Shown piece by piece: positions 29,988 to 41,690 of a DNA stretch of 64,000 nt (positions within the stretch are counted from its first letter, which is position 1; each line of letters opens with the position of its first letter). A program made the position numbers and the translations under genes. Below the pieces are notes generated by a model that saw only the letters and a list, made by a program, of their open reading frames with translations, ran no database searches and had not been told where the DNA came from. Source of the DNA: Paragorgia papillata (taxonomy: Eukaryota > Cnidaria > Anthozoa > Scleralcyonacea > Coralliidae); NCBI GenBank assembly GCA_035771165.1, contig JAWNZC010000219.1, forward strand, positions 62,001-126,000. The letters run 5' to 3'.

Positions 29988-30597
29988 GGTGGCTCCTTGT
30001 AGTTTCCATATTTACTGTTTACAAACTACACATTTACTGAACTGTGGCTATTCTTGTCTAAAAAATATCAGCTAGATTAATATTAAGTATACAACCCCCC
30101 TGATACCAAACTATAGAAGAACTAATACACCAATGAAACGTTTGTCAAGGGAAATAACTGTAACCCAGCATAGTCCAGAACACAGAGTTTCAATTAATTT
30201 TCTACGAAGGCCAGAGATATAACATTGCTTGAAAGCAAAGGGTTGCCACTAAAACGGATCACTCAAAAAGACCTTCCCAGTTTTTCCGCGGCTTTTCCAA
30301 AATATTTCGTCAAATATGTTTTCCCAAATTTGTCGTCAAGCTTGAGTGAGTCTCAAAATTTTAGATAACCTAACCACAATAAAAACCCAAATGCTAGTCA
30401 GAAATCTAGTTTACCGTATAGTACGTTGTTCCGACCGGAGGTTTGTACCATTTTCCCGTCGCTATTTTCTTTCGGAAGCCGGATTTGGCCCGCGAACCGC
30501 CTATTGAGTTTTGAGAAGTCCTGGACTCTAGAATTAAGGTTATATGTCCTAGACGAACTGGGTCAGGATTAGCGTTTGTGTTGGGGTGAGGATTAGT
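29988..30597. other. 3' flank of copy 2, shared with 5809-6575
   Basis: Close copy of the region after copy 1, beginning AAGGTGGCTCCTTGTAGTTT. No further gene is seen. A TGAGGATTAG-type motif directly precedes the reversed satellite units in both copies. Confidence 0.7.
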
Positions 30598-30757
30598 ACC
30601 ACTGATCTCTATGCAACTGGACTGTGGGTGCCCTATATCAATGACTGAAAGAGAGCGACTACTGACCTATATATAGACTGTGGGTGCCCAATATCAACGA
30701 CTGAGAGAAAGTGACCACTGACCTATATATAGACTGTGGGTGCCAATATCAATGACT
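30598..30757 (-). repeat. 60-bp satellite, about 3 diverged units, reversed
   Basis: Three diverged units with GACCTATATATAGACTGTGG and CAATGACTGA, in the orientation opposite to the intron array at 23508-24385. Copy 1 retains one such unit at 6577. Confidence 0.85.
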
Positions 30758-32771
30758 GACAATGGTGACCAATCCAAAATGGCGGTTTACAAGTTCTTTC
30801 TCCCATAGTAGTAACCGCTGACCATTTTCTCATAAATGAATTTATAACTAAATTGATAGACCTGCAGGCGCGACTGAGCCCACAGTCAAGTAAACATATT
30901 GGTCAGCGGTCGCTACCAATGATATTTCCGCCATCTTTTCAGACGGAGCCCACAGTCCAGGTATATATAGGTCAGTGGTTACTGTGTATGTTACATTGAA
31001 CTAAAAATAACTGGAACGCTACGTTCAACCGGAAGTTTGAAGCCAAATTATGCAAGTCGTACCCAGCCTTTCCACGAAAAAAACAAACACGGCCAAAACA
31101 AAAAAAGTAGAAACACGCGTGGAAGTGCGTGTCTGGGAGTCAAAACTGGCTTCATGGGAGTCAAATTTTGGCTTCAAGATTTGTATGCGAAGTTTACTGA
31201 ACGTAGCGTTCCAGTTATTTTTAGTTCAATGGTATGTTACCGCCATTTTGAATTTGATAACATTTCCAATTACAAGAACATCAATATATCCAATACTTTA
31301 CGTAACTTCCTGTCGTAATTTTTTTCGTGGGTTTACACTATCGTCTAGTTCAATATGATGAACAAAACATTTTTTATTGTAATTCAGCCTTTAACAACTA
31401 AAAGCACATTCAAAAGAGGACGAGTGTTGTGTAATTGCTCTCCAGAAGCATTCGTATTTTGAGAAAACAACGGCTCAGCTCGGTCGCTCATACTGTATCT
31501 ACCATAAAGATCATAATATAAAGACTAGAGGGGGCATTGGGGCCAAAAAATGCGATGAAAATTGACGGCCGCCAGTTGGGAAAAGCGAGCTAAAATTCGT
31601 CTAAAACAAGCCTTTTACTAAATTTTCATCACGATTCTTTAGAAAATGAAACTTTTAGAATTTTTGATCTTATTACTATTATAAATTCTTACCTTAGTTC
31701 TTTATTGAGGCGTCTATTATCTTTGTTGAATTTTTCCACTCCTTGGATATAAATTGTGGCCGCCATTTTGAAGTGGCAAGTCTCCAAAGAGCCTGGATAC
31801 TAGCTTTTCCCCTCTAATGGCGGCGCCCTATTTTCCTCGCACATTTGACTGGACTCAGCATAGGAATGCCTTAGATTAGATTAGAATTCGATTAAAAGAC
31901 TATATTTAATGAGGGTTAACATTATTACCAGTGACCCAGTAGTTTAGTAGTGTAAAAATCAGCATTTTCTTATTTTATTGTTAGTGTTAAAATTGTTTTT
32001 ACCTATAGATCCGATTTACGTGTAATAACACCAGTTGTAAAAATATTTTTTTACAGTATACCTTACTCTAAGCTTATTTTCGCCAGACTTAATTTTCGCG
32101 AATTTCGCAACCGAATAAAAAATCGCGAAAAATTTGTCCCGCCAAAAGTCGTAAAAATTAAAAACGCGAAATTTTATACCCTATTATCAAACGGAGAATT
32201 TTTTCTTATGCTGCGTATAAGTGTTGCTTAAAGTATTTATTAAGCTGTTTTGTTATGATTAATATTCGGAACTAAGGCTTGGGCCTATAAACATCGAAGT
32301 TTTCAGGAGTCAGTATTATTTAAATTAATTTGTATTGAGTTCGACTCTCGAAAAATTCGACGTTTAATTTTGCCCAAACCTTTACACTTTTGCTGTGAGT
32401 CGGACTTTCAATCTTGGCGTCACACAAAGGTGGCGAAAAAAATGGTTAAAAAATGACAATTTTGCGAAATTAAATTCAGCATATTTTATCAAAGAGAGTA
32501 GAATTTCTAATCAAATAATCGCGAAAATTTGTTCTCGCGAAATTTTGCCTTCCTCCGATTTTCGCGAAATTAAGTTCCCGCGAAAATAAGCTACTAATCA
32601 ATTCTATGATTATTGAATGTAGTAATGTAGCAATAATTAGTCTGTAAAGTGTAAAAAAACATTGTGCCAATGGAGAACTTAAACATTATACATTGTTTTT
32701 ACTGTATATTCAACACTATTACAGTCTATTAAAGCCACAATGGTGCACATTTTGTATCAGTTTAATAAACC
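30758..32771. other. Duplicated intergenic block, counterpart of 9407-11284
   Basis: It aligns with the block after copy 1 but lacks the 6.6-9.4 kb insertion and the 10021-10193 MITE. It contains a degenerate forward satellite piece (about 30860-30990), the AAAATGGCGG / CGCCATTTTG region, and the TTTCGCGAA-rich stretch at 32080-32590. No supported coding region. Confidence 0.65.
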
Positions 32772-32825
32772 AACTGACCTATATATAACTGGGCTGTGAG
32801 TACTCTATATCAATGACTGAAGGAT
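32772..32825 (-). repeat. Terminal reversed 60-bp satellite unit
   Basis: A single unit (GACCTATATATAACTGGGCT) at the place where copy 1 has five and a half units (11284-11621). Homology between the duplicated blocks ends here. Confidence 0.85.
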
Positions 32826-33662
32826 AGGACAAATATAGCCTTGTTTTTGCTACAGAAGCTAAAAGTAGGCTTTATTTCAGCTAAATTATGATTTTTCGAC
32901 CGTATTTCAAAAGTTGAAAAAATGGCCAAAAACTAAAGGCTAACCCCTTACATTTTTTTTGACTTTTTAAAAAAGGCACAAATATGAATATTTAGGACAA
33001 ATACAGCCTACTCGTTGCCACAGAAGGTCTAATAAAAAGGCTTTATTTTACATTTTTGACCCTATTTCAAAAGTTCGAGAAAAAAATCGGTCAAAAAGTA
33101 AACGCTAACCCCTTTACTTTTTGACCGATTTTGGCCATTTTTTCAACTTTTGAAATAAGGCTAAGATATGAAGATTTCGTACAAATATAGCCTTATTTGA
33201 CATTTCGTACAAACATAGCTTTATTTGACATTTTTTGACCCTATCTCAAAAGTTCGAAATCTCATGGTTGTTTTGCTCGCGTGCTCCGACAAAGCAGAGT
33301 TTTTGAAAAGAAAACCGCTTTTTGGTGCTCTTGTAAACGGCTAACCCCTTTTGCCATTTTTTCAACTTTTGAAATAGGGCTAAATTATGAAGATTTAGCA
33401 CAAATATAGCCTTGTTTTTGCTACAGAAGCTAAAAGAAGGCTTTATTTGAACTAAATTATGATTTTTTGACCGTATTTCAAAATTTGAAAAAATGGCCAA
33501 AATCGGTCAAAAAGTAAAGGCTAACTAACCCCTTTACATTTTTTTCGACTTTTTAAAAAAAGGCTCAAATATGAAGATTTAGCACAAATACAGCCTTCTC
33601 ATTGCCACAGAAGGTCTAAAAAGGCTTTATTTGACATTTTTTGACCTTGTATCAAAAAGGCT
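32826..33662. repeat. Complex tandem repeat, ~130-200-bp units
   Basis: It repeats AAGGCTAACCCCTTTAC, GAAGATTTAGCACAAATA, GCCACAGAAGGTCTAA and GGCTTTATTTGACATTTT in variable order, with inverted stretches around TTTTGGCCATTTTTTCAAC. No gene; an open frame on the minus strand (33246-33500) is within the repeat. Confidence 0.75.
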
Positions 33663-33975
33663 GGGCCGGCCTCATGTAAATACCCCCTAATACTGGACGA
33701 GGGAGAATTAGACTAAACGTCCCTCATTACTACTAAGCATACGTTAGTTACTGAACCCGATGTAACTACGTCAGTTATAATTACGTAGTTACCGAGGTTG
33801 AGGTAACTAAACTATAGAAATAACTTCTTTCTTATATAAGCTCGTTGTTTCTTTACACTCTTTACGTTTCTATCTGACGAACGGCCTTCGCTCGAAACGT
33901 TAGAAAAAACTACGTTCAATATTTTCGGCAGTGCTCAAATCTTACTATATTTAAAAAGTTACTGTTCATGACCCA
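33663..33975 (+). mobile_element. Penelope-type terminal fragment with hammerhead-like core
   Basis: It contains CTGACGA at 33874-33880, a short GC stem and CTCGAAACGTTAGAAA, followed by AATATTTTCGGCAGTGCTC. The bases before the core (TTTCT) can pair with AGAAA after GAAACGTT. The same terminal module recurs at least nine times in the window. Confidence 0.65.
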
Positions 33976-34324
33976 ACGTTTCGACACTCCGATTAGCTTT
34001 AGTTGTTCTAAGATGAGCTATATTTCATGTTTGTTGAATCAATGTATTCGTAATTGAGGCAATGTCACGTTTAATTTTGACGTTCGCAGCTGAAATTTAA
34101 AATATATTAATAAGACAATTTGGAGACAAAAATAGATCACTTTCGTAATAGCGTCTAATTTGAAATAAACATTTTATTTAATTTTTTTTTGGGGGGGAGG
34201 GGGGTGATTATACATGGACCGGGCGAGCCCTGTAAGCCGTGGTGAGTTTTGAATTGACGTGGTTGATTTCAGGCCGAAATTCGCAATTATCTAATCAATA
34301 TGGGCAAAGTCACTAAAGTCTATA
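33976..34324. other. Intergenic, nothing recognised
   Basis: AT-rich, with a T/G homopolymer at about 34180-34205. No gene or RNA is recognised. Confidence 0.5.
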
Positions 34325-34612
34325 GTTCTCACTCGTCGTAAGAATCGGGAACAGTTCTATCCCCGATTGTCGGCGATTCTTACGACAGCCAGGTTCACAC
34401 TTGTCGTGACTTGTCGTAAGAATCCCCGATCGTCGGCGACCGTCCGGGATGCATTTTCCAAATAAAATAGAAATGATTCCGATTCTTGCGATGCTTCCGA
34501 TCAGATCGGCGACTGTCTGGCGGACGTTACTTCAACCATGTTCACAGTTGTCGTAACAATCCCAGACGATTGGGGACTGGGAAAATCCACGATACTTACG
34601 ACAAGTGAGAAC
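34325..34612. mobile_element. 288-bp foldback MITE
   Basis: The ends are GTTCTCACTCGTCGTAAG and its complement CTTACGACAAGTGAGAAC. Inner repeats of GTCGTAAGAATC and GATTCTTACGAC make the whole element self-complementary. No coding sequence. Confidence 0.8.
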
Positions 34613-34828
34613 CACGCTTTAGTTTTACACTATTTAGTCTATTAGTTATGTCGACAGAATCTTTTGCAAGCACATCGTTAATCAAAAAGATTGTTATTAT
34701 CTTGGCTAACCCACGAAAGTGTCTTCATGATACGATCAGGAAACACACAAACAACGTTTTGATGCTCTAGTTCAGTTCCTTTCAGCACTATTTTTACCAC
34801 AGTCAAGCAGGTAAACGAACACGCATCG

Positions 34829-35135
34829 GAACGAGTTAACACTTTGAAGCCTGTCTTTAAGCTTTATTCTGGCTAACGCCAGACGATTTATTCAGCACAG
34901 AGAGAGGTCCAGGCCTCAAAGTATTAAAACCTCTCTCTTTAACACTTTGAAGCCTGACGACGAGTCTTTAAGCTTTATTCTGGCTAACGCCAGACGATTT
35001 ATTCAGCACAGAGAGAGGTCCAGGCCTCAAAGTATTAAAACCTCTCTCTTTAACACTTTGAAGCCTGACGACGAGTCTTTAAGCTTTATTCTGGCTAACG
35101 CCAGACGAGGAGCGGTCCAGGCCTCAAAGTGTTAA
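34829..35135. repeat. ~105-111-bp tandem repeat, about 3 units
   Basis: Each unit has TAACACTTTGAAGCCTGACG, TTTATTCTGGCTAACGCCAG and GAGAGAGGTCCAGGCCTCAA. A two-unit relative lies at 42195-42415. The CTAACGCCAGACGATT core also occurs singly at 15290, 15500, 42460, 48165, 61460, 61600 and 62990. Confidence 0.88.
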
Positions 35136-35946
35136 AGTGCATATAACCCCAATTTTTTTAGCATCTATAAATACGTTCTACCTTTGGCAAATAGTTGAAC
35201 AACGAAATATTTTTTAGATTGGAGTAACCTTTATTGCTTTAAGAGAGATTTTTGTTTTCAAAATGGTAATGAGATGACGCCAAAGTGGTCATCATTATCT
35301 ATACAATATTTATTTGCAGGAGTGACATGACCGAATTCTTCCATTAATGGTGTGTTTGAACAACATGTTCCATATTGTATGAGTTTTTCCACAATTTATC
35401 TTGCCAAAAGGAGAAAGAAAGCCAAATGCCTACATAGACGTCATCTCATTACCATACTAGAAATGCGAATCGCAAAAAGACATCGAAGAATAGCTCCAAT
35501 CAAAAAAATATTTCACTGAACAACTGTTTGCTCTATGGAGAACGTATTCAGATGATAAAATATTTGGGTTTAAATGCCCTTAAAACAGTTTTTCAGCCCG
35601 CGTTGCAGAGACGAAACGATTACATGGACATTTTAATCCCCCAAGCTAGGGATCTCGGCAAACCGAGCTAAGCCCGGTTGCCATGTAATCGAAACGTTGA
35701 AAAAACATATAATTTATATAGGACGCGGGTAAACCGGCCAATGTAATCACCTCCTTAATTTGAATACGTTTTATGTGAATGGACCATGGAACAACTTGGC
35801 TCACAATCGCTGTTTACATGAGCCGGGCTAACCCGGTTAACTTGGCTCACGCGATTGATTAGGATCTCACTGTGGTTTTAAAACTCGCATATCGGCATAT
35901 GCATGGCTTTCCGACACGTCTTTCTTTGGGGCTGTTTACATGAGCT
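35136..35946. other. Intergenic; GGGCTAACCCGG-type repeats
   Basis: 35590-35700 and 35810-35945 contain GAAACGATTACATGG, CCGAGCTAAGCCCGGTT and TTTACATGAGCCGGGCTA, inverted repeat material of the family also seen at 18060-18180. An inverted ATGAGATGACG/CGTCATCTCAT pair spans about 35268-35450. No gene. Confidence 0.45.
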
Positions 35947-36290
35947 GGGCTAGCCCCACTGATCTCGAAATAAAACTGGATTAAGCATCTATTGTTCACA
36001 AAATGAAGCCGGAAGTCACCCATTACTAAGGGACCAAGTGATGGTCTTTCTAGCGTATTCTGGCACCGATATAAACATTTTGTTGAATGAGATGCTGAAT
36101 CTTTGAAAGAAAATATAGTTCAATAGTCTTTTTTGGTACAGAAGACGTTTTAAGAAGACATAAAGACATTTTTCAGCATGTTTGGTCCCTTAGTAATTAC
36201 GGATTTCTTTTGTTTAGCTGGCTTCATTTTATGAACCAGTGGACAATAGGTTGCACTATCCAGTTTTATTTCAAGATCAGTGGCTAGCCC
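35947..36290. mobile_element. 344-bp TIR element (GGGCTAGCC ends)
   Basis: The left end GGGCTAGCCCCACTGATCTC and the reversed right end GGGCTAGCCACTGATCTTG match and continue through AAATAAAACTGGAT, CTATTGT-CAC and AAAATGAAGCC for about 70 bp. An inner inverted pair (CCATTACTAAGGGACCA) extends the palindrome. No coding sequence. Confidence 0.8.
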
Positions 36291-36318
36291 GTGCTGACTC
36301 GTGTCACAAAATTTTTTC

Positions 36319-36411
36319 CTCGGCCGCAAAAGGAGATTTGAATTAGCGTTGGGATTCGTTTACATCTGCAAAAGGAGATTTGAATTAGCGTTGGGATTCG
36401 TTTACATCTAA
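36319..36411. repeat. Direct duplication, 41 bp x 2
   Basis: GCAAAAGGAGATTTGAATTA and the following GCGTTGGGATTCGTTTACATC occur twice back to back. It is followed by (AACTA)n. No gene. Confidence 0.85.
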
Positions 36412-36429
36412 ACTAAACTAAACTAAACA

Positions 36430-37250
36430 AATTCTTCTTTGTGAATTTAGTTTGGAAGGATTAATAAGCCTTTCTCGTCTCGTTTGTGTCTGCAATTCAA
36501 AAGAACCTGTCGGCTTCATAACGAGGTCAGAAAAAGCTCATAAAAATTGATAAAAAAATACTTTAATTGATGGCCCTTATGACAGTGATCAATAGTGTGG
36601 CTTTAATCAATAAAAATGAATAGTTAATACGCTGAAACTTAATGACCACGAACTCGTTTCGACATAAATAGCACAAAAAAGCGGATCTTAAATAACATTT
36701 TTCAATTCTAAGATTTTAACGGCTTTTCAAAAAGGGTAAGTAAAAAAATATGTCCGAACTTTTTTTGAAATTTTAGAACTTTCGAATTAGCATGACTATT
36801 ATTGGGCCAGCCAGCTGGTATTTTTTGATAGGTCGAACGTTAAACAGGATTAGTCTAATCTTCGGCGTTGTTGACTTTTGAAATTCGAATAGCCGGCAGT
36901 TATTATTTGGAAAACCGTCTGCCATGAATTCATACAGTCGCAACAAAAGAAAATTTTAGAGCGTTTTGTACGTGAAAATCATTTCACCAAAGGGCATAGT
37001 CTGAATAATCTCATTACAACAAGAACCCTGAATTAGATTAACATCACAAAATAGTTTTAAAGACATGATTTAGCTTATACGCTATATAACCTGACCGCTT
37101 CGGTGGTGTATCTTTATTGCGTTAATTTTGATAATAAAATCGAAGCTCGATTTAATTAAAAAAGAATTGAACGAAAGGAAACTGGAAAACGATTCAGCTT
37201 GAATAAGGTAACGTTTTTAGTCAAACTTATAGTGTTTGATGTAATGTTTT
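36430..37250. other. Intergenic, nothing recognised
   Basis: AT-rich sequence without a recognisable gene, RNA or repeat. Confidence 0.5.
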
Positions 37251-37254
37251 GTTC

Positions 37255-37845
37255 GTTAGGCATGCAAGGTCGTTAGTTAGTAGAGTATTTTCAGCTTGGA
37301 GTTTGTAAAGTTTTGTTAGTTCTTGCTGTACAAGCTGTCGTTAGGCAAGGTCGTTAGTTAGTATATAGTATTTTCAGCTTGGTGTTTGTAAAGTTTTGTT
37401 AGTTCTTGCTGTACAGGCTGTCGTTATTTAGTATAGTACTTTAATCCAGCTTGGAGTTTTGTTAGTTCTTGCTGTATACAAACTGTCGTTAGGCAAGGTC
37501 GTTAGTTAGTATAGTATTTTCAGCTTGGTGTTTGTAACGTTTTGTTAGTTCTTGCTGTACGAGCTGTCATTAGTTAGTATAGTACCTTCAGCTTGGAGGT
37601 TGTAAGGTTTCGTTAGCTCTTGCTGTACAAGCTGCCGTTAGTATACACTACTTTCAGCTTGGAGTTTGTAATGTTTTGTTAGTTCTTGCTGTACAAACTG
37701 TCGTTAGTTAGTATAGTACTTTCAGCTTGGAGTTTGTAATGTTTCGTTGGTTCTTGCTGCACAGTCTGTCGTTAGTATAGTACTTTCAGCTTGGAGTTTA
37801 TAATGTTTTGTTAGTTCTTGCTGTACAAGCTTTTGTTAGATATTA
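37255..37845. repeat. ~65-90-bp tandem repeat, about 9 units
   Basis: Each unit carries TTAGTATAGTACTTTCAGC, TTGGAGTTTGTAATGTTTTG and TTAGTTCTTGCTGTACAAGC. Unit length varies by deletion of internal segments. Confidence 0.9.
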
Positions 37846-38664
37846 ATACTCAGAAAATTCTAAGCTTAGACGCGACTCGCATTCAAGCACGCAAATATCA
37901 ATGGTTCCTCTTCCAAAAAAGATGAATTAGAATTTAATTAATTTTAAAAAACGAACCAACGCAGTTGAGCACAGTCTAGCTATGCATGCCAAATGTACCT
38001 CAACAAACTTAAAGGGACAATGAGACGGAATATCTTCTATTCAATTTTGATTTTATCAAGAAGTACTTTCTTATCGCGTTCTTACTAAATCAATATCTCA
38101 TCATGTTCCAGAGATATTCAGGTTTTTGTAACATGCAAATAAGATGCCTTATGATGTTATCTACCCCACACAGATCAAACAAACTTCCCCGAATGAGGAA
38201 TATATCAAGCAATAACTGGATACATTGCAATATGCCATTCGTATTAGAACAGCTTCAAAGTTTCAGCACAATCTATACCTATTATTTCCGTAGAAATATT
38301 CCTCCTTTACGGAATTGGTAGAGTAGATGACGTCGTAAGGTACCTTATTTGCATTTTTAAAACCAAAATATCTTTCAAACAAGATGAGAAACTGAACAAG
38401 CGAAGAGGCTATTCTTCTTTATGTTCATATATATGAACAGAATAAACAACTAAATGTCATTCACTTCAGTCAGTAAAGTGCTCAATACAGGTGTAGAGCA
38501 ATAGTATATACAGTATATATATATATATAACATCAAGATAAAAACTTCATAACTTTATTAAAAATCAACGTTTCGGGGCAAGCCGCTTTATCAAGATATG
38601 ATATCTTAATTCGATTATGAAATATGAGTTACCCAACAACTATGGAAGATTTTTGAATCTTTAA
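37846..38664. other. Intergenic, no gene
   Basis: Contains a short TA microsatellite at about 38505-38530 and an ATCAACGTTTCGGGGCAAGC motif of the retroelement-terminal type near 38568. Nothing else is recognised. Confidence 0.45.
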
Positions 38665-39014
38665 AGCCCTAATCAAACGAGAACGCAAGTTAGCTTAGGA
38701 TGACTTGCGATGCCACCAGTCAAACGTCGGCACAAGTCGTCGCATGTTCTGCACTTCCGTTAGTTCCCACGCCTTTTCGCTAGTTCTCATGGTAGTTTAT
38801 ATGGCGACGGACCACGAAAGACTTGCATCGACTTGTGTTTTGTGTTCAAACGTTTCGCAAGCTCTCGCAAGTTGAAGAAAACTTGCGATGAAATTTGAAC
38901 AAGATCAAATTAGTCGCAAGCTAACGCAAGTCACCTCAAATCATCGCAAGCTGGCGGTCAAACGAAGCACAAGCTAAAACTTGCGATGACTTGCGTTCTC
39001 GTTTGATTAGGGCT
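38665..39014. mobile_element. 350-bp MITE with TAA target duplication
   Basis: The ends are AGCCCTAATCAAACGAGAAC and the exact complement GTTCTCGTTTGATTAGGGCT, flanked by TAA on both sides (38662-38664 and 39015-39017). Inner GCAAGT / ACTTGC repeats make it highly self-complementary. A TAA duplication suggests PIF/Harbinger relatives. Confidence 0.85.
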
Positions 39015-39044
39015 TAAGACCAAGTTTTTATCTCTTTTACGTTT

Positions 39045-39359
39045 TTATATAATATGTAAGAGTTAAAACCCGAGAACGAGGGATGTATGCATGCTATATA
39101 CAGCCCCGAGGACACGTAGCGTCCGAGGGCTGTATATCGCATACATCCCGACGTTCGAGGGATTTATCTGACTTATTTCATGATTGAGGAGGTTTTCCAA
39201 CAAAGTTTTGTCTTTTTTTTCCACCTTGGACAAAGATTTTCCTAGTTTTTTCTTCATTTCTTATCTAATTAGTATTCATAGGGCTGTATGCTATATACAG
39301 CCCGCGGGACATCAAAGAAAACCGACTCAATCATGAAATAAAAAACCGTTATTAACAGA
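39045..39359. other. Inverted-repeat segment
   Basis: GGGATGTATGCATGCTATAT and its complement around 39121-39150 form a hairpin. A related GGGCTGTATGCTATATACAG piece follows at 39280-39300. Probably a small mobile element; boundaries are unclear. Confidence 0.4.
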
Positions 39360-39930
39360 CGTTCGGTGGACGTTCGTCAAGCTCAATTACTCAGAAAAGA
39401 TTTCTGAGACCCCAGACAGAGTTCGAACCTGCAACCTTCTAATGACCGGTTAGACGCTCTAACCATTGAGCCACTGCATGAGGCTCAGATGGAGGGCTAA
39501 GGCTGCAAATTCATATGTACCACATGCACTACATGTATACTACGTACAACTTATCATGTCACTTTAACAACATCTCATATGCAAACGCTACCACTTAGGA
39601 GCACATATGACTATGAATTTGCAACTTTAGCTCTCCATCTGAGCCTTAGTGGCTCAATGGTTAGAGCGTCTAACCGGTCATTAGAAGGTTGCAGGTTCGA
39701 ATAGTGAAATAAAAGTAGCGTGCTGCGTAGGGAGTGTTGAAACAACAATCGAAATATAGTAAGGTTAGATATACTGCCGAAACAGAGAACGTAGGAGTCT
39801 AACGTTTCGAGCGAAGGCCCTTCGTCAGAGAAAAACGTGAAGGTTCGAACCCTGTCTAGGGTCTCAGAAATCTTTTCTGAGTAATTGAGCTTGACGAACG
39901 TCCACCGAACGTCTGTTACATTACACCAAG
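39360..39930. mobile_element. Inverted-repeat element carrying tRNA-like arms
   Basis: The two arms (about 39360-39500 and 39600-39930) are reverse complements. The outer ends contain CAGACGTTCGGTGGACG; the inner part of each contains a tRNA-like GTGGCTCAATGGTTAGAGCG and AAGGTTGCAGGTTCGAA, i.e. A- and B-box-like sequence. The right arm is split by a 139-bp insertion (39702-39840). A related array occurs at 13868-14200. Confidence 0.75.
39702..39840 (-). mobile_element. 139-bp insertion with hammerhead-like core and 9-bp target duplication
   Basis: It is flanked by AGGTTCGAA at 39693-39701 and 39841-39849. On the minus strand it contains CTCTGACGA, then GGGCCTTCGCTC, then GAAACGTTAGACTCC. Bases UCU before and AGA after the core can pair (stem I), and GGGC/GCUC form stem II. 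The remainder matches the terminal module found near Penelope-like elements here (GTAAGGTTAGATATACTGCC, GTGCTGCGTAGG). This is the shortest clean copy, so it defines the mobile unit. Confidence 0.8.
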
Positions 39931-40374
39931 CTCGCAAACGTACTACATGCACTATATGTATACGTACAACCTATCATGTCACAAAACCGTTATTGTGCGA
40001 TTTCGTGCAAATTTAGGACAATTTTGTTTTTGTAAGCCGAATTGCTAAAAATAACAGGTACCCCTTTAGAAAAATAGCGTAATTATACACGCCATCAGGT
40101 GCCGTTTGCTAGGTAACCACCAATCACAGACCAGATTTTGGCCAGCCGTTAATTTTTTCTTTGTTTATATAGTCTAAAATATCTTATAACTTCCTGTTTT
40201 GAACAGAGAGTAGGTGGCACTATTTTGAGTTTAAATGCAGAATTTTTTATAAAAGCGAAGCGTCGCGTATAACATGGCCGCTTACCTAACAGTTTTGCGC
40301 CAGACAAAAACTATATATTTGTGCAGGGAAAAGGAACAATATTCTCAAAACGTTAAAGAAGTAAGTCATTAATG
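39931..40374. other. Intergenic, nothing recognised
   Basis: AT-rich sequence; no gene or repeat family identified. Confidence 0.5.
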
Positions 40375-41690
40375 CATAATTATTCTTCCAAACTATTTAG
40401 CCGATATAATTTTAAAGTGTGTGATATTCACTATAATTTTAATTTTAAAGTGTGTGATATTCACTATAATTTTAATTTTAAAGTGATTTTCATTGACAAG
40501 TTTCGCTCATGTGTAGAGCATAAATTGCCAAGTTTTCCATTGACAAGTTTCGCTCATGCACGTACAGCATAAATTAACAAGTTTTTCATTGACAAGTTTC
40601 GCTCATGTGCATGTAGAGCATAAATTGACAAGTTTTTCATTGACAAATTTCGCTCATGCATGTGTGGAGCATAAATTGACAAGTTTTTCAATGACAAGTT
40701 TCGCTCATGTGTACAGCATAAATTAACAAGTTTTTCATTGATAAATTTCGCTCATGTGTGGAGCATAAATTGACAAGTTTTTCAATGACAAATTTCGCTC
40801 ATGCATGTGTACAGCATAAATTAACAAGTTTTTCATTGACAAGTTTCGCTCATGTGAATAGAGCATAAATTAACAAGTTTTTCAATGACAAGTTTCGCTC
40901 ATGTGTAGAGCATAAATTAACAAGTTTTCAATTGACAAGTTTCGCTCATATGCATGTAGAGCATATAAATTGACAAGTTTTCTATTGACAAGTTTCGCTC
41001 ATATGTAAAGCATAAATTGACAAGTTTTTCATTGACAAGTTTTGCTCATGTGTAAAGCATAAATTGTCAAGGTTTTTAATGACAAGTTTCGCTCATGTGT
41101 AGAGCATAAATTGCCAAGTTTTCCATTGACAAGTTTCGCTCATGCACGTACAGCATAAATTAACAAGTTTTTCATTGACAAGTTTCGCCCATGTGTACAG
41201 CATAAATTGCCAAGTTTTCCATTGACAAGTTTCGCTCATGCACGTACAGCATAAATTGACAAGTCCTCATTGACAAGTTTCGCTCATTTCCAAGCATAAA
41301 TTGACAAGTTTTCCATTGACAAGTTTCGCTCATGCACGTACAGCATAAATTGACAAGTCCTCATTGACAAGTTTCGCTCATGTGCAAAGCATAAATTGAC
41401 AAGTTTTCCATTGACAAGTTTCGCTCATGCACGTACAGCATAAATTGACAAGTTTTTCATTGACAAGTTTCGCTCATGTGTAGAGCATACATTAACAAGT
41501 TTTTCATTGACAAATTTCGCTCATGTGTATAGAGCATAAATTAACAAGTTTTTCAATGACAAGTTTCGCTCATGTGTACAGCATAAATTGTCAAGTTTTC
41601 TATTGACAAGTTTCGCTCATGTGTACAGCATAAATTGCCAAGTTTTCCAATGACAATTTTTTCATCAATTTTTTGACAATGACAATTTTT
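40375..41690. repeat. ~42-50-bp minisatellite, about 26 units
   Basis: It alternates AATTGACAAGTTTTTCATTG and ACAAGTTTCGCTCATG with variable ends such as TGTAGAGCAT or CACGTACAGCAT. Unit length varies by insertion of GCATG/TGCAC. The first part (40400-40480) is a different short repeat (TAAAGTGTGTGATATTCAC). Confidence 0.93.

Noticed and set aside
40375..41690. Resemblance to a CRISPR array (short repeats with variable parts)
   Set aside because: The variable parts are length variants of the same sequence rather than unique spacers, no cas genes are present, and the DNA is eukaryotic.
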